From JBCDAP01 sp038747915 (GTDB taxonomy: Bacteria > Planctomycetota > Phycisphaerae > Phycisphaerales > UBA1924), in the NCBI GenBank assembly GCA_038747915.1, contig JBCDJJ010000007.1, positions 12,885 through 76,884 of the forward strand: DNA of 64,000 bases. The letters are read 5' to 3'. A program made the translations under genes and the position numbers. Shown here one piece after another: positions 34,245-43,049 of this stretch (positions are counted from its first letter, which is position 1; each line of letters begins with the position of its first letter). The notes below the pieces were generated by a model. It did not search any database. It saw nothing but the letters and a program-made list of their open reading frames with translations, and was not told the DNA's origin.

Positions 34245-35248
34245 CGCACACGCTCCGTGCTGCGTACGCCCTCCGAGCGGCGCTCACGGCGCACCAGCCG
34301 TTCGACGTGTGCCCGAACGATTTGTTCGGCGTGGCCGACAATCGGTGCCGCTGGGCACGATCCAGCGGCCAGCTCATCCAAGCCGACACGCCCGGCGATC
34401 GACGCCTCGATGTTGCCAGGCATGCCGAGATCGATCAGAAGCGGGCGTCGCTCGGCGGGCACATCGCGAGCATGCACGAGTGTGCGGGGGGACGAGGTCG
34501 CTGCGATCACAGCGGCTGCGGCGCGCATCGCATCGGGCAGTCGATCGAGCGCCGTTGTGCGCACACCGAAGGTCTCGCCGAAGCACGCGGTCCGCTCGGC
34601 GTGCCGCCCGGCGACCACGATCCGGCGCTGGTGGTCGGCCGCGAGCCCCGCGACCACCTCTCGGGCGATGGCGCCGGTGCCGATCACGATGGCATCGCCG
34701 CGCGATCCGTCGAGAAAGGCCGATGCGCGGGCTGCGGCGCGATCGGCGTACCCCGTCGTTACGCGATCGAGCCCGCTCTCGGACCGAGCTCGCTTGCCAC
34801 ACCGGATCGCTCGGTCGAACACACCGCGCAGCACAGACCCCAAGACGCCGACCGACTCGGCGAGATCGGCCGCGCGGCGCACCTGCCCGAGGATGTGCGG
34901 CTCGCCGACTAAGCGCGAATCGAGGCCCGCGGCGACCCGGAAGAGATGCGCAGCGGCGTGCTCGCCCGTGTACCGGTCGTGTGCGCACACATCCGGTCGG
35001 TTCACGAGCGCCTCGACATCGCCGAGTGCGTAGACCTCGAACCGCTCGCACGTGCTCACTGCGCACACCGGCACATCGAGGATCGCTCCGCGAAGCAGGC
35101 ACGTTTCCACCGCATCGGAGGCGACGGCGCCCGGCGCCCCACCGGGTGCCTTCCGGCTCACGCACACCGCGCGGAGCGCATGGATCGTGTTGCCCACGGG
35201 CGCTGCAGCGCGATGTCGTACACGACTCGTCACGCGTGTCTCAAACAT
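34241..35248 (-). CDS. hemA: Glutamyl-tRNA reductase, short form
   Basis: Encodes 335 residues; ATG 35248 overlaps the sulfite reductase stop by 8 bases. It reduces glutamyl-tRNA to glutamate semialdehyde, the committed step of the C5 pathway. The catalytic Cys is in VSTCERFEVYA (usually STCNR). AAGLDSRLVGEPHILGQVR and the NADPH site IVIGTGAIAREVVAGL are typical. The protein ends about 80-100 residues earlier than most HemA, so the C-terminal dimerisation helices seem shortened or missing. No hemL is seen here. It precedes the CbiX-HemC fusion in the same overlapping operon. Confidence 0.93.
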   Translation of the reverse strand: MFETRVTSRVRHRAAAPVGNTIHALRAVCVSRKAPGGAPGAVASDAVETCLLRGAILDVPVCAVSTCERFEVYALGDVEALVNRPDVCAHDRYTGEHAAAHLFRVAAGLDSRLVGEPHILGQVRRAADLAESVGVLGSVLRGVFDRAIRCGKRARSESGLDRVTTGYADRAAARASAFLDGSRGDAIVIGTGAIAREVVAGLAADHQRRIVVAGRHAERTACFGETFGVRTTALDRLPDAMRAAAAVIAATSSPRTLVHARDVPAERRPLLIDLGMPGNIEASIAGRVGLDELAAGSCPAAPIVGHAEQIVRAHVERLVRRERRSEGVRSTERVR

Positions 35249-37049
35249 CCACGGAGATCTGCACCAGTTCGGCGGTGGGTGTCTCGGCGCCGGTGATGAA
35301 CGCGCGGCGCTCCTCCGGCGCGCGCCCGAGCAGCCGGTGATAAAAGTCGCTCAGCGATTCATCGCCCTGCCGCTCGGCCTGGAACCGGTCGAAGAGCGGT
35401 ACGAGCACCGCGGTGAGTTTGTCGAACGGCACGTTGGCGGCGTAGAGCTCGGCGAGGCGGTCGCAGTTGAGACCGCCACCCACGAACACGTGGTACCGCC
35501 CGGGCTTGCGGCCGACGAAGCCGATGTCGGCGTTGTAGGGCCGTGCGCACCCGTTGGGGCACCCAGTCATGCGCACCGTGAGCTCCACATCGGAGAGGCC
35601 GCGCTTGTCGAGTTCCTCGACCAGTTCATCGGTGATGATCGGCAGTGCGCGCTCGGAGTCGGTCAGCGCGAGTCCGCACGTCGGGAGCGCGACGCAGGCC
35701 ATGGAGTAGCGTATTGCGTGAGGGACATCCTCCTGGCGGTACAGCACGCCGTGCTCATCCAGGATGGCGCACACCCGCTCGAGCTGGGCGTCGTCGAGGT
35801 CGGTGAACATGATCGACTGCATCGCGGTGATGCGACAGTCGCACCCGATCTCCTTCGCGATCCGTTTGAACGCGGTCTTGTACTGCGGCCCGTCGTTGAA
35901 ATCCGCTACGCGTCCGTTGCGCACGAACGTGCCGACGAAGTGCTTGCCATCGCCCTGCTCGTGTACACCGAGGTAGTCGAGCTGCATGGGCGGCGCGGAG
36001 TCGCGCGGCGGCTCGGGCGCAACGCCCGTGAGCCGCTCGAACTCCGCACGGAACTCGGCTGCGAACTTCTCGACCCCCCACTTCTCGATGAGATACTTGA
36101 GCCGGGCGTGCTTGCGGTCGGCCCGGTTGCCGTTATCTCGGAACACACCGGCGACCGCCTTCACCGCCTCGACGCCGTGCTGAGGTGGGACGAACGCGAT
36201 CGGCGTGGCCAGCCGGGCGATGGTGTCGGCCTTGTTGTGTGTCATGCCGAACCCACCGCCCGCGAGCACGTTGAAGCCGATGATGCGGCGATCGACGCCC
36301 TCGCCCTCGGTGATGCCGATGAGGCCGCAATCGTAGGCCCGCAGGTCGATGGTGTTATCGACATCGAGCGCAACGCCGGTCTTGAACTTGCGCGGCAGGT
36401 ACTGCTCGCCGTAGAACGGCTCCGGTGGGCGTCCCTTCTGGAGGGCCTCGTCGGAGGTGATCTTCTTCTCCCCGTCGATCCAGATCTCGAAGTAGGCCCC
36501 GGTCGCGGGCTTGAGGGCTTCGGTCACGTCGCGCGCGAGCTGCTGCACGGTGCGGTACGCCTCGTTGGCGTACGGCGCGTTGCAGGCCATCACGTTCCGC
36601 TGCACATCGCCGCAGGCTGCGATCGAGGTGAGCAGCGTGTCCTTCACACCCTGCATGAGCGGGCGGAGGTCGCCCTTGACCACGCCGTGGTACTGGATGG
36701 TCTGCCGCGTGGTCAGGCGGATCGTGCCGTTGGCCTGCTCGTCGGCGATGCGGTCGAGGTCGAGCCACTGCGCGGCGTTCAGCATCCCCGCGGGGATATT
36801 GAGCCGGATCATGAAGGACCAGACCTTCGGCGGCGGGCCCTTCTGTCCGGGCTGCTTTTTTACATCGCGGTCGTACTGCTGATACGTGCCGTGGAACTTG
36901 AGCAGCTGTTTATCGTCTTCCTCGAAGTGGTCGAGCGCGGGGTCCGCGAGGACATCGGCGATCGTGCCGCGGAGGTAGCGACTCGCGAGCTTGGCCTTCT
37001 CGACGGCGGAGAGCTTGGGTTCGGATGGGGTGTCGACGGTGTCGGGCAT
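35241..37049 (-). CDS. sir: Sulfite reductase hemoprotein (siroheme, [4Fe-4S])
   Basis: Encodes 602 residues. Reduces sulfite to sulfide with six electrons. The two halves of the nitrite/sulfite reductase fold are visible: RLTTRQTIQYHGVVK (siroheme-contacting Arg) and GDVQRNVMACNAP in the first half. The cluster cysteines are in MACVALPTCGLAL (C-x5-C) and TGCPNGCARPY (C-x3-C). NVLAGGGFGMTHN is also typical. It resembles the CysI/ferredoxin-type group; there is no flavoprotein gene (cysJ) beside it, so a ferredoxin donor is likely. The downstream genes make siroheme, its cofactor, and their start codons overlap this gene's end. Confidence 0.96.
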   Translation of the reverse strand: MPDTVDTPSEPKLSAVEKAKLASRYLRGTIADVLADPALDHFEEDDKQLLKFHGTYQQYDRDVKKQPGQKGPPPKVWSFMIRLNIPAGMLNAAQWLDLDRIADEQANGTIRLTTRQTIQYHGVVKGDLRPLMQGVKDTLLTSIAACGDVQRNVMACNAPYANEAYRTVQQLARDVTEALKPATGAYFEIWIDGEKKITSDEALQKGRPPEPFYGEQYLPRKFKTGVALDVDNTIDLRAYDCGLIGITEGEGVDRRIIGFNVLAGGGFGMTHNKADTIARLATPIAFVPPQHGVEAVKAVAGVFRDNGNRADRKHARLKYLIEKWGVEKFAAEFRAEFERLTGVAPEPPRDSAPPMQLDYLGVHEQGDGKHFVGTFVRNGRVADFNDGPQYKTAFKRIAKEIGCDCRITAMQSIMFTDLDDAQLERVCAILDEHGVLYRQEDVPHAIRYSMACVALPTCGLALTDSERALPIITDELVEELDKRGLSDVELTVRMTGCPNGCARPYNADIGFVGRKPGRYHVFVGGGLNCDRLAELYAANVPFDKLTAVLVPLFDRFQAERQGDESLSDFYHRLLGRAPEERRAFITGAETPTAELVQISVDV

Positions 37050-37213
37050 GGCGTGATCTTCGTTGATCGTGTGAGAGCGATGGTGGTGCGGTGAGACAGT
37101 ACGCGGCGCCGGGGTGTTCGGCGCGAAGGCGACACAAGCCGGCCGTGGTCAATCGGTCGTCGGCATCGTTCCATGACGCCGACGTGTGGTGCGGAGGACA
37201 GTGGGATGTGCGC

Positions 37214-38092
37214 TCAGATGCCCCCGCCGCCCGGTCTGACATCGACATCCGCCCGGCCGGCGCCGCGGTCGCGGTTGGCGGCTTCGATCTTGTCCGCGGC
37301 CCCGTGGAGCCCGCACTCGGTCTTGTTGGTGCCGGCCCACCGGCCGTCGCGCGAGTACGAATCGGGGCGCGACCCGGGCACGGGCATCGTGCAGTGCGTG
37401 CACCCGACCGTGGGGTACTCGCGATCGTGCAGCTCGTTGTAGGGAATGTCGTGCTCCTGGATGTACTCCCATACGTCGGTGCGCGACCAGGAGGCCATGG
37501 GGCTGAACTTCAGCACGCCGAACTTCCAGTCCCACTCGAGCACCTGCAGGTTGGCGCGGGTGGGCGACTGGCTCCGGCGGAGGCCGGTGAACCACACATC
37601 GACACCCATCATCGCCTGCCGCATGGGCTCGACCTTGCGGAGATGGCAGCAGAGGTCGGGGTTGTCCCGCCAGAGCGCCTCGCCGTGCTGCGCCTCCTGC
37701 TGCTCGGGTGTGAGCGAGGTGCCGCGGTTGACGAAGTGCAGCTTCGGGTATCGCTCGGCGAGCTTCTCGCGCAGGCGGTGGGTTTCCTCGAAGAAGAAGT
37801 GGGTGTCGAGGTAGATGATCTCCATCGCGGCGCCGGCGCGGGCGACCATGTCGATCAGGGCGCACCCCTCCATACCGAAGGCGGTGGTGATCACCATCCG
37901 CTGACCCGCGAACCGATTGACGGCCCATTCGGTGAGAACGGGCGCCGCTGCGTCGGGTGACATGCCGGCCAGTGGTGCCGACGAGTGCATCGGATCGCCG
38001 CCTGCAACCTCGGCGGGCGACAGCGCCGGTGCCGGTTCGGTGAGCCGAGATTCCACCACGGGCAATGAGACCGCGCGGGCGAGGGTGGGCAT
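37214..38092 (-). CDS. cysH: Adenylylsulfate (APS) reductase, iron-sulfur type
   Basis: Encodes 292 residues; AGGAG lies upstream of ATG 38092. Reduces APS to sulfite using thioredoxin. ITTAFGMEGCALIDMV and LDTHFFFEETHRL form the PP-loop ATP-pyrophosphatase-like core. The [4Fe-4S] cysteines are in DLCCHLRKV and GCTHCT, which mark the APS-type (not PAPS-type) enzyme. The catalytic Cys lies in the late KTECGLH motif. It starts the sulfite/siroheme cluster: its product sulfite feeds the reductase 164 bases downstream. A 7-bp inverted repeat lies ~40 bases before the start. Confidence 0.95.
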   Translation of the reverse strand: MPTLARAVSLPVVESRLTEPAPALSPAEVAGGDPMHSSAPLAGMSPDAAAPVLTEWAVNRFAGQRMVITTAFGMEGCALIDMVARAGAAMEIIYLDTHFFFEETHRLREKLAERYPKLHFVNRGTSLTPEQQEAQHGEALWRDNPDLCCHLRKVEPMRQAMMGVDVWFTGLRRSQSPTRANLQVLEWDWKFGVLKFSPMASWSRTDVWEYIQEHDIPYNELHDREYPTVGCTHCTMPVPGSRPDSYSRDGRWAGTNKTECGLHGAADKIEAANRDRGAGRADVDVRPGGGGI

Positions 38093-38128
38093 GGCGGTCG
38101 AACTCCTATTTTCCTCTAGGGAAGCATG

Positions 38129-38148
38129 AGTTTGGATCCACCCAAACT
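38129..38148. promoter_or_regulatory. Inverted repeat upstream of cysH
   Basis: AGTTTGG (38129-38135) and CCAAACT (38142-38148) form a perfect 7-bp inverted repeat with a 6-base gap, 37 bases upstream of the cysH start codon. Its place fits an operator; the regulator is unknown. A stem-loop in the leader is also possible. Confidence 0.4.
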
Positions 38149-38200
38149 GTTTCTCTGTGTATCGACCAGGTCAAGCCGCCGGAGAAGGTTCTTCCCCGGA

Positions 38201-40471
38201 TCACCGGTTCTCGGGCTGTTTCGCCCCCCGGCCGCGGGGCGCCGGGAGCAGCGCAAACGCTGCTGGCAGGGCCGTGACGCACACCGCGAGCGTGAGCAGG
38301 ATGCCCGCCGCGAGGGTGAAGCCCAGCCCCGCGATCCCGCGGTGGCTCGCCAGCATCATGGCCGCAAACCCGCTCGCGGTGGTCAGGCTGGTCAGCACCA
38401 CGGCCTTGCCGGTGCCGAACGCCAGACCGAGCGGATGCGTCCGCGGGCTCTGCCGGTACCGGTGGACCGCGTGTACGCCGACATCCACGCCGATGCCGAA
38501 CAGCAGGGGCAGCACGACCACGCTCGCCAGATCGAGCACCCGCCCGGTGAGCACCAGCATCGCGAAGGTCAGCGCGAACCCGCCGAGCACCGGCACCAGG
38601 CTCAGCAGCGCGGGGCGGAGCAACCGGAACGAGACGAGCACCACCAGGAAAACCACCGCGAGGGCGAGCACACCCGCCCGCGCGAAGGACGAGCGGATCA
38701 GCTCGCCCGAGTACGCCACCTGCGTGATCACGCCGGTGAGCTCGGAGTCGATCGCGGTGGTCTCTTCCATGAAGACGGGGAGGAACGCCGGGTCGAGCGG
38801 GCTGGTCACGCCGATCGGCAGCCTCGGGTAGACCTCGATCGCGTACCGACCATCATCCGAGACGAACGGGTCGATGATCGCCTCGGGGAAGTCGCTCGGC
38901 TCGAGTGGCGCGGGGTCGAATAGGTCGGCGAGCGTCTCTCGCGGCTGCAGACCGGCGGGACGCTGGTGCTCGGCGAGCGATCGCTTGGCGGCATCGTCCT
39001 CCGGCACGAGGATGGCGGCACCGCCGACGGAGGACACCGTTTCGAGCGCACGGAAGGCGGCGATGCGTTCTTCGAGTTCGGCTCGCGACTCGGCGATGCT
39101 CACGCCGTACCAGATGGATCGCCCGCCGCGGTCGGAGAGGCGCTGCTGCCACTCGATGGACGGCGCTTCGTCGGACTGCAGGGCCATGAGGTCGGTGCTG
39201 AACCGGATCTGTGTGGCGATGACCGCGGCGACGCCCACGATCACGCCGGTGACCGCGAGGGTGCGGCCGGGCCGCCGCGCGAGCACGCCGAGCCCGGTGA
39301 TCTCGAAGACCGTTGCGGGCCGCTCGATCCAGTCGGCGCGCGCAGGTGCGCTCAGCACGAGCATCGCTGGGAACACGGTGTACATCGCCACGAGACAGAG
39401 CATGATGCCCGCAGCGGCGATGTGGCCCATCTCCGCGACACCTCGGAAGTCGGTGAACCCGGTGATGGCAAACGCGGCGGCGGTCGTGATCGCACCGGTG
39501 AGCACACCCGGGCCGGTGCGTGCGAAGGCGTACCGCCACGCCCGTTCAGCGCTGGTGCCCACCGGGGTGCGCTCGAGCGCGGAGGCGAGGTGGATGGCGA
39601 AATCGATGCCCAGGCCGAGCAGGATCACGACGAACACCACCGACAAGATCTGGAGGTGTCCGATCGCCAGGGCCAGATACCCGAAGCTCCAGGCCACGCC
39701 GATGAGCAGGGCCGCTGCCGCGACCACGGGGACGCGCCACCCCCCGAGCGCCGTCACGAGCACTCCGGCGATCAGGATGAGCGCAACCAGAGACGCGAAG
39801 GTGCTGTCGTTGATCGCGGCATCGGTCTCGTCGGCCTCGATCGCGTCGATCCCGGTGAGCCCGGCGCGGACCATCGGATGCTCGACGAGCGTGCGGTCGA
39901 TACACGCGCGGATGTCGGCGAGCGCGCGTTTGGGGCCGTTGAGCGAACCATTGTCGAGCGTCGGCTGCACCCGCACCAGCAGCAACTCGCCGTTCGGCGA
40001 CTCGAGGTAGGCCCACCCGTCGCGGTCCAGCTCGGGCACCGCGCCGACCGACCGGGCTGCGGCGGTGATCCCGAGCACGCGCTCGTATTCGTCGATCGGC
40101 AGCAGGCGTGCGGTCTTGGGGTTGAACGCGTCTCGCGGCGCCCCCCAGGCGACCGAGCCGACGGTGGGCAGTGCCTCCAGTTCGGTGGCGAGCGTGTTGA
40201 CGAAGGCCTCGCCCGCTGCCCGATCGCCGAGCGGGTCGACGACGACCAGGAAGTCGGTCATCTCGGGGAAGGCCTCGAGCCAGGCCTCGAACCGCTGATT
40301 GAAGGCGAGTGTGTCCGCGATCAGATCGTTGCGATCGGGACGGAACTCGAGCCGCGCGACCGCCAGCACGAGCGACGCGACCGCCAGGGCGCCCGCGACG
40401 ACCAGCACCGACCGCGGGTGCCGACACACAAGCGCCGCCAGCGCTCCCGACCAACCACCACGAGATGCCAC
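38201..40471 (-). CDS. RND-superfamily (MMPL/HpnN-like) membrane exporter
   Basis: Encodes 756 residues from GTG 40471, with GGGAGAGAGG 7 bases upstream; TTG 40492, next to pgi's stop, is less likely. Twelve membrane segments in two sets of six, each set preceded by a large periplasmic loop, are visible. The signature pair VVILLGLGIDFAIHL and LLFGIGVDVGVHAVHRY carries the membrane Asp of proton-driven RND pumps. The size and single-protein form match the MMPL/HpnN group, which exports lipids such as hopanoids. No hopanoid genes lie nearby, so the substrate stays open. It follows pgi directly on the same strand. Confidence 0.88.
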   Translation of the reverse strand: MASRGGWSGALAALVCRHPRSVLVVAGALAVASLVLAVARLEFRPDRNDLIADTLAFNQRFEAWLEAFPEMTDFLVVVDPLGDRAAGEAFVNTLATELEALPTVGSVAWGAPRDAFNPKTARLLPIDEYERVLGITAAARSVGAVPELDRDGWAYLESPNGELLLVRVQPTLDNGSLNGPKRALADIRACIDRTLVEHPMVRAGLTGIDAIEADETDAAINDSTFASLVALILIAGVLVTALGGWRVPVVAAAALLIGVAWSFGYLALAIGHLQILSVVFVVILLGLGIDFAIHLASALERTPVGTSAERAWRYAFARTGPGVLTGAITTAAAFAITGFTDFRGVAEMGHIAAAGIMLCLVAMYTVFPAMLVLSAPARADWIERPATVFEITGLGVLARRPGRTLAVTGVIVGVAAVIATQIRFSTDLMALQSDEAPSIEWQQRLSDRGGRSIWYGVSIAESRAELEERIAAFRALETVSSVGGAAILVPEDDAAKRSLAEHQRPAGLQPRETLADLFDPAPLEPSDFPEAIIDPFVSDDGRYAIEVYPRLPIGVTSPLDPAFLPVFMEETTAIDSELTGVITQVAYSGELIRSSFARAGVLALAVVFLVVLVSFRLLRPALLSLVPVLGGFALTFAMLVLTGRVLDLASVVVLPLLFGIGVDVGVHAVHRYRQSPRTHPLGLAFGTGKAVVLTSLTTASGFAAMMLASHRGIAGLGFTLAAGILLTLAVCVTALPAAFALLPAPRGRGAKQPENR

Positions 40472-40492
40472 CTGAGTCTGCCTCTCTCCCAA

Positions 40493-42067
40493 TCAGCCCG
40501 CCTTGCGAGAGAAGGTGGCACCGGCGCCGTGCCCAGCCTGGACCGCGCGCCCGTTGGCCGCGAGATGCTCGAGCACCATGAACACCTGATCTTCACGGCC
40601 CGTGGCGCCGACGGCCTGCGCGATCGCCGCAGCGTCGGCCGGGTGCTCGCCGAGCCCGCCGATGACCTTCTGCTGCAGCTCGAGCACGCCCGCTGCGGCC
40701 TTCTTGCCCGCCTCGACACCGGGTTGGTGGTACGCGTTGATGTTGACGAGCGAGGCATAGAAGCCCACCGCCCGCTCGAACAGCGCGATCAGCACACCCA
40801 CATGGAACGCATCCACGCGCGGCACGGTGATCGTGAGCGCCTCGCGGCCGCCCTCGGCAAGCGCCTCGCGTGTACCGAGCAGGAACCCATGCAGGTAGTC
40901 GCCCGCGCTCACGCCCGGTTCGACCTCGACGCCCTCGGTCTCGCTCGGCCCTGCCTCGAGCACGCGGACGAAGACCGCGAAGAAGTTGTTCACCCCGTCT
41001 CGGAGCTGCTGCACGTAGGCGTGCTGATCGGTCGAGCCTTTGTTGCCGTAGACCGCGATGCCCTGCTCGACGACGGCACCCGACAGATCGAGCTTCTTGC
41101 CGAGGCTCTCCATGACCAGTTGCTGGAGATACCGGCTGAAGAGCAGCAGCCGATCCTTGTAGGGCAGCACGACCATGTCCTTCTCGCCCCGCCCACCGGT
41201 GACGTGATGCCACATGAGGGCGAGCAGCATGGCCGGGTTGGTGCGGGCATCGTGCGCACGCGTGACCTCGTCGCACGCACCCGCACCGGCGAGCATTTGA
41301 TCGATGTCGATCCCCTGCAGAGCTGCGGGGACGAGGCCGACCGTGGCGAGCTCGCTCGTGCGTCCGCCGACCCAGTCCCACATCGGGAACCGCTCGAGCC
41401 AGCCTTCGCTCGTGGCGACCTGGTCGAGCTTCGAGCCCTCGCCGGTGATCGCGACCACGTGCTTCGCGAAATCAAGCCCGGCACGCTCGTAGGCGGCCTT
41501 CACGAGCAGCATGCCGTTGCGTGTCTCCGGGGTGCCGCCCGACTTGCTCGTCACGATGACGATGGTCTCGGCGAGTTTTCCATCGAGCTCGGCGAGCGTG
41601 CGGGCCACGCCGTCCGGGTCGGTGTTGTCGACGAATTTGGGCACGATGCGGTCGTGCCCGGGTTGTCCTAGGGCATCGGCCACGAACATCGGCCCGAGCG
41701 CCGAGCCGCCGATGCCGATGTTCAGCAGGTGCGTGAACGTGCCGTGCTTGCCAGCATGTACATCGCGCGCGAACGCGTTGATCTTGTCGACCGTGCTCGC
41801 GATCGACTGCTGCAGCTCAGGCGTCGGGGCCAAGCCCGCGTTGCGGAGCCAGTAATGGCCCACCATGCGGTTCTCGTCGGGGTTGGCGATGCCGCCCTTC
41901 TCCAGCTCGGCCATGGCATCGAAGGCCGAGGTGATAGAGGACGCCATCGTGTCGAAGAGCGACTCCTCGAAGCCCACCGTCGAGACATCGAGTGTGAGCC
42001 CGATCGAGGGGCACGCGCACAGCGAGGCGGAGAATCGGGCCCAGGCATCGGCGGCGGTCGCGGTCAT
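40493..42067 (-). CDS. pgi: Glucose-6-phosphate isomerase
   Basis: Encodes 524 residues. ATG 42067 is preferred over ATG 42073, because GGGAG then lies 7 bases away. Converts glucose 6-phosphate and fructose 6-phosphate. Family motifs are LLNIGIGGSALGP, IVTSKSGGTPETRN (phosphate-binding Ser/Thr), FPMWDWVGGRTSELA, YGNKGSTDQHAYVQQL (catalytic His) and INAYHQPGVEAGKK (Lys). Catalytic Glu lies near WDWVGG...; all key parts are present. The RND gene starts immediately after its stop, so the two may be one transcript. Confidence 0.97.
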   Translation of the reverse strand: MTATAADAWARFSASLCACPSIGLTLDVSTVGFEESLFDTMASSITSAFDAMAELEKGGIANPDENRMVGHYWLRNAGLAPTPELQQSIASTVDKINAFARDVHAGKHGTFTHLLNIGIGGSALGPMFVADALGQPGHDRIVPKFVDNTDPDGVARTLAELDGKLAETIVIVTSKSGGTPETRNGMLLVKAAYERAGLDFAKHVVAITGEGSKLDQVATSEGWLERFPMWDWVGGRTSELATVGLVPAALQGIDIDQMLAGAGACDEVTRAHDARTNPAMLLALMWHHVTGGRGEKDMVVLPYKDRLLLFSRYLQQLVMESLGKKLDLSGAVVEQGIAVYGNKGSTDQHAYVQQLRDGVNNFFAVFVRVLEAGPSETEGVEVEPGVSAGDYLHGFLLGTREALAEGGREALTITVPRVDAFHVGVLIALFERAVGFYASLVNINAYHQPGVEAGKKAAAGVLELQQKVIGGLGEHPADAAAIAQAVGATGREDQVFMVLEHLAANGRAVQAGHGAGATFSRKAG

Positions 42068-42130
42068 CGGCATGCTCCCACGGGCGGTGGCGAAGCCGCA
42101 GCATAGAGCGACGGGTATCCTCCCGCCGCG

Positions 42131-42979
42131 ATGCCCGACCCACCACCCACACCGCCCGAGCGCCAGGACACCGATCGCGTCGACGCGGGGCGGATCGCGC
42201 TGGAGACCGCGAGGGAGCTCGGCCCGCGGGTGACGATCGTGCTCGGTGCGGCACTGGTGCTGCCCGTGCTCGGGTCGATCGCATTGTTCGGCTTCGCGCC
42301 GCGCCTCGCTGGACCCGCTGAAGACGCTGGGCTTGTTGGAGCGGCAATCTATGCGCTCGCCTTCGCACTCCTCACCGGGTGCGCACTCATGCCGACATAT
42401 GCGCTCTCGGGGGTCGCGGGTTACCTATTTGGGGCGGTTGCAGGGTCGATCGCGGCGGTCGTCGGTGTGACCGGTGGCGCCGCGGTCGGCATCACCCTCG
42501 CCGGCGCACTCGCAGCGGGCCGGGTGGGCGAGGTGCTCGGTCGGCACCCGCGGGCCGAGTTCGTGCGGCGCGCGCTCGTCGATCGCTCGGCGCGCGACGA
42601 ACTCCTCGCCATCGCGCTGCTCCGGCTCCCGCCGAACTCGCCGTTCGCGCTGACCAACGTGGCGCTCGCCGCGGCGCGCACGCGGATCGTGCCGACGCTG
42701 ATCGCGACCTGCCTGGGCATGGCGCCGCGCACCATCCTGGCAGCGATCCTCGGCGCCGGCGTGCGGGCGGCGGGCGAGGCGATCGACGAGGCCCGCGGGG
42801 CCCCGCGGTGGGTGATGATCGCGGGTGTGATCGTCGCCATCGTGGTCTTCGTCGGGCTGTATAAGTTGTTCGGCAGGTGGATCGCCGATGCCGTGCGCAC
42901 CAACCTGGACGATCCGAACACCGCGCCAACACCCCAGGGCACCACGGAACAACCGCCGGACGCCGATCGTTCGGTCTGA
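42131..42979 (+). CDS. VTT-domain (TVP38/TMEM64, DedA-like) membrane protein
   Basis: Encodes 282 residues. After a polar N-terminus, several membrane segments (VTIVLGAALVLPVLGSIALFG, AIYALAFALLTGCALMPTYA, YLFGAVAGSIAAVVGVTGGA, and VMIAGVIVAIVVFVGLYKLF) enclose the VTT/SNARE-associated signature: LSGVAGYLFGAVAGS, then ELLAIALLRLPPNSPFALTN and IATCLGMAPRTIL. Relatives act in membrane lipid movement or proton-linked transport; the role in bacteria is poorly defined. It diverges from pgi and precedes the thioredoxin-like gene by 70 bases, possibly as an operon. Confidence 0.88.
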   Translation: MPDPPPTPPERQDTDRVDAGRIALETARELGPRVTIVLGAALVLPVLGSIALFGFAPRLAGPAEDAGLVGAAIYALAFALLTGCALMPTYALSGVAGYLFGAVAGSIAAVVGVTGGAAVGITLAGALAAGRVGEVLGRHPRAEFVRRALVDRSARDELLAIALLRLPPNSPFALTNVALAAARTRIVPTLIATCLGMAPRTILAAILGAGVRAAGEAIDEARGAPRWVMIAGVIVAIVVFVGLYKLFGRWIADAVRTNLDDPNTAPTPQGTTEQPPDADRSV

Positions 42980-43049
42980 CGTGACCCGTCACCCGGACCT
43001 ACCCTCACGTTCCACCCCGCGTGCCCCCGAACGGCCGAGAGGATCCCGC

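Noticed and set aside
35052..37094. Open frame of about 680 codons opposite sulfite reductase.
   Set aside because: Mirror of the sir reading frame; no start signal or motif, and sir is certain.
37050..38200. SAM or other riboswitch before the sulfur genes.
   Set aside because: I could not match any conserved riboswitch core; only a simple inverted repeat is seen.
38966..41671. Open frame of about 900 codons on the plus strand opposite the RND exporter and pgi genes.
   Set aside because: It is a by-product of high GC opposite two well-identified genes; the translation is rich in Arg, Glu and His without any domain.
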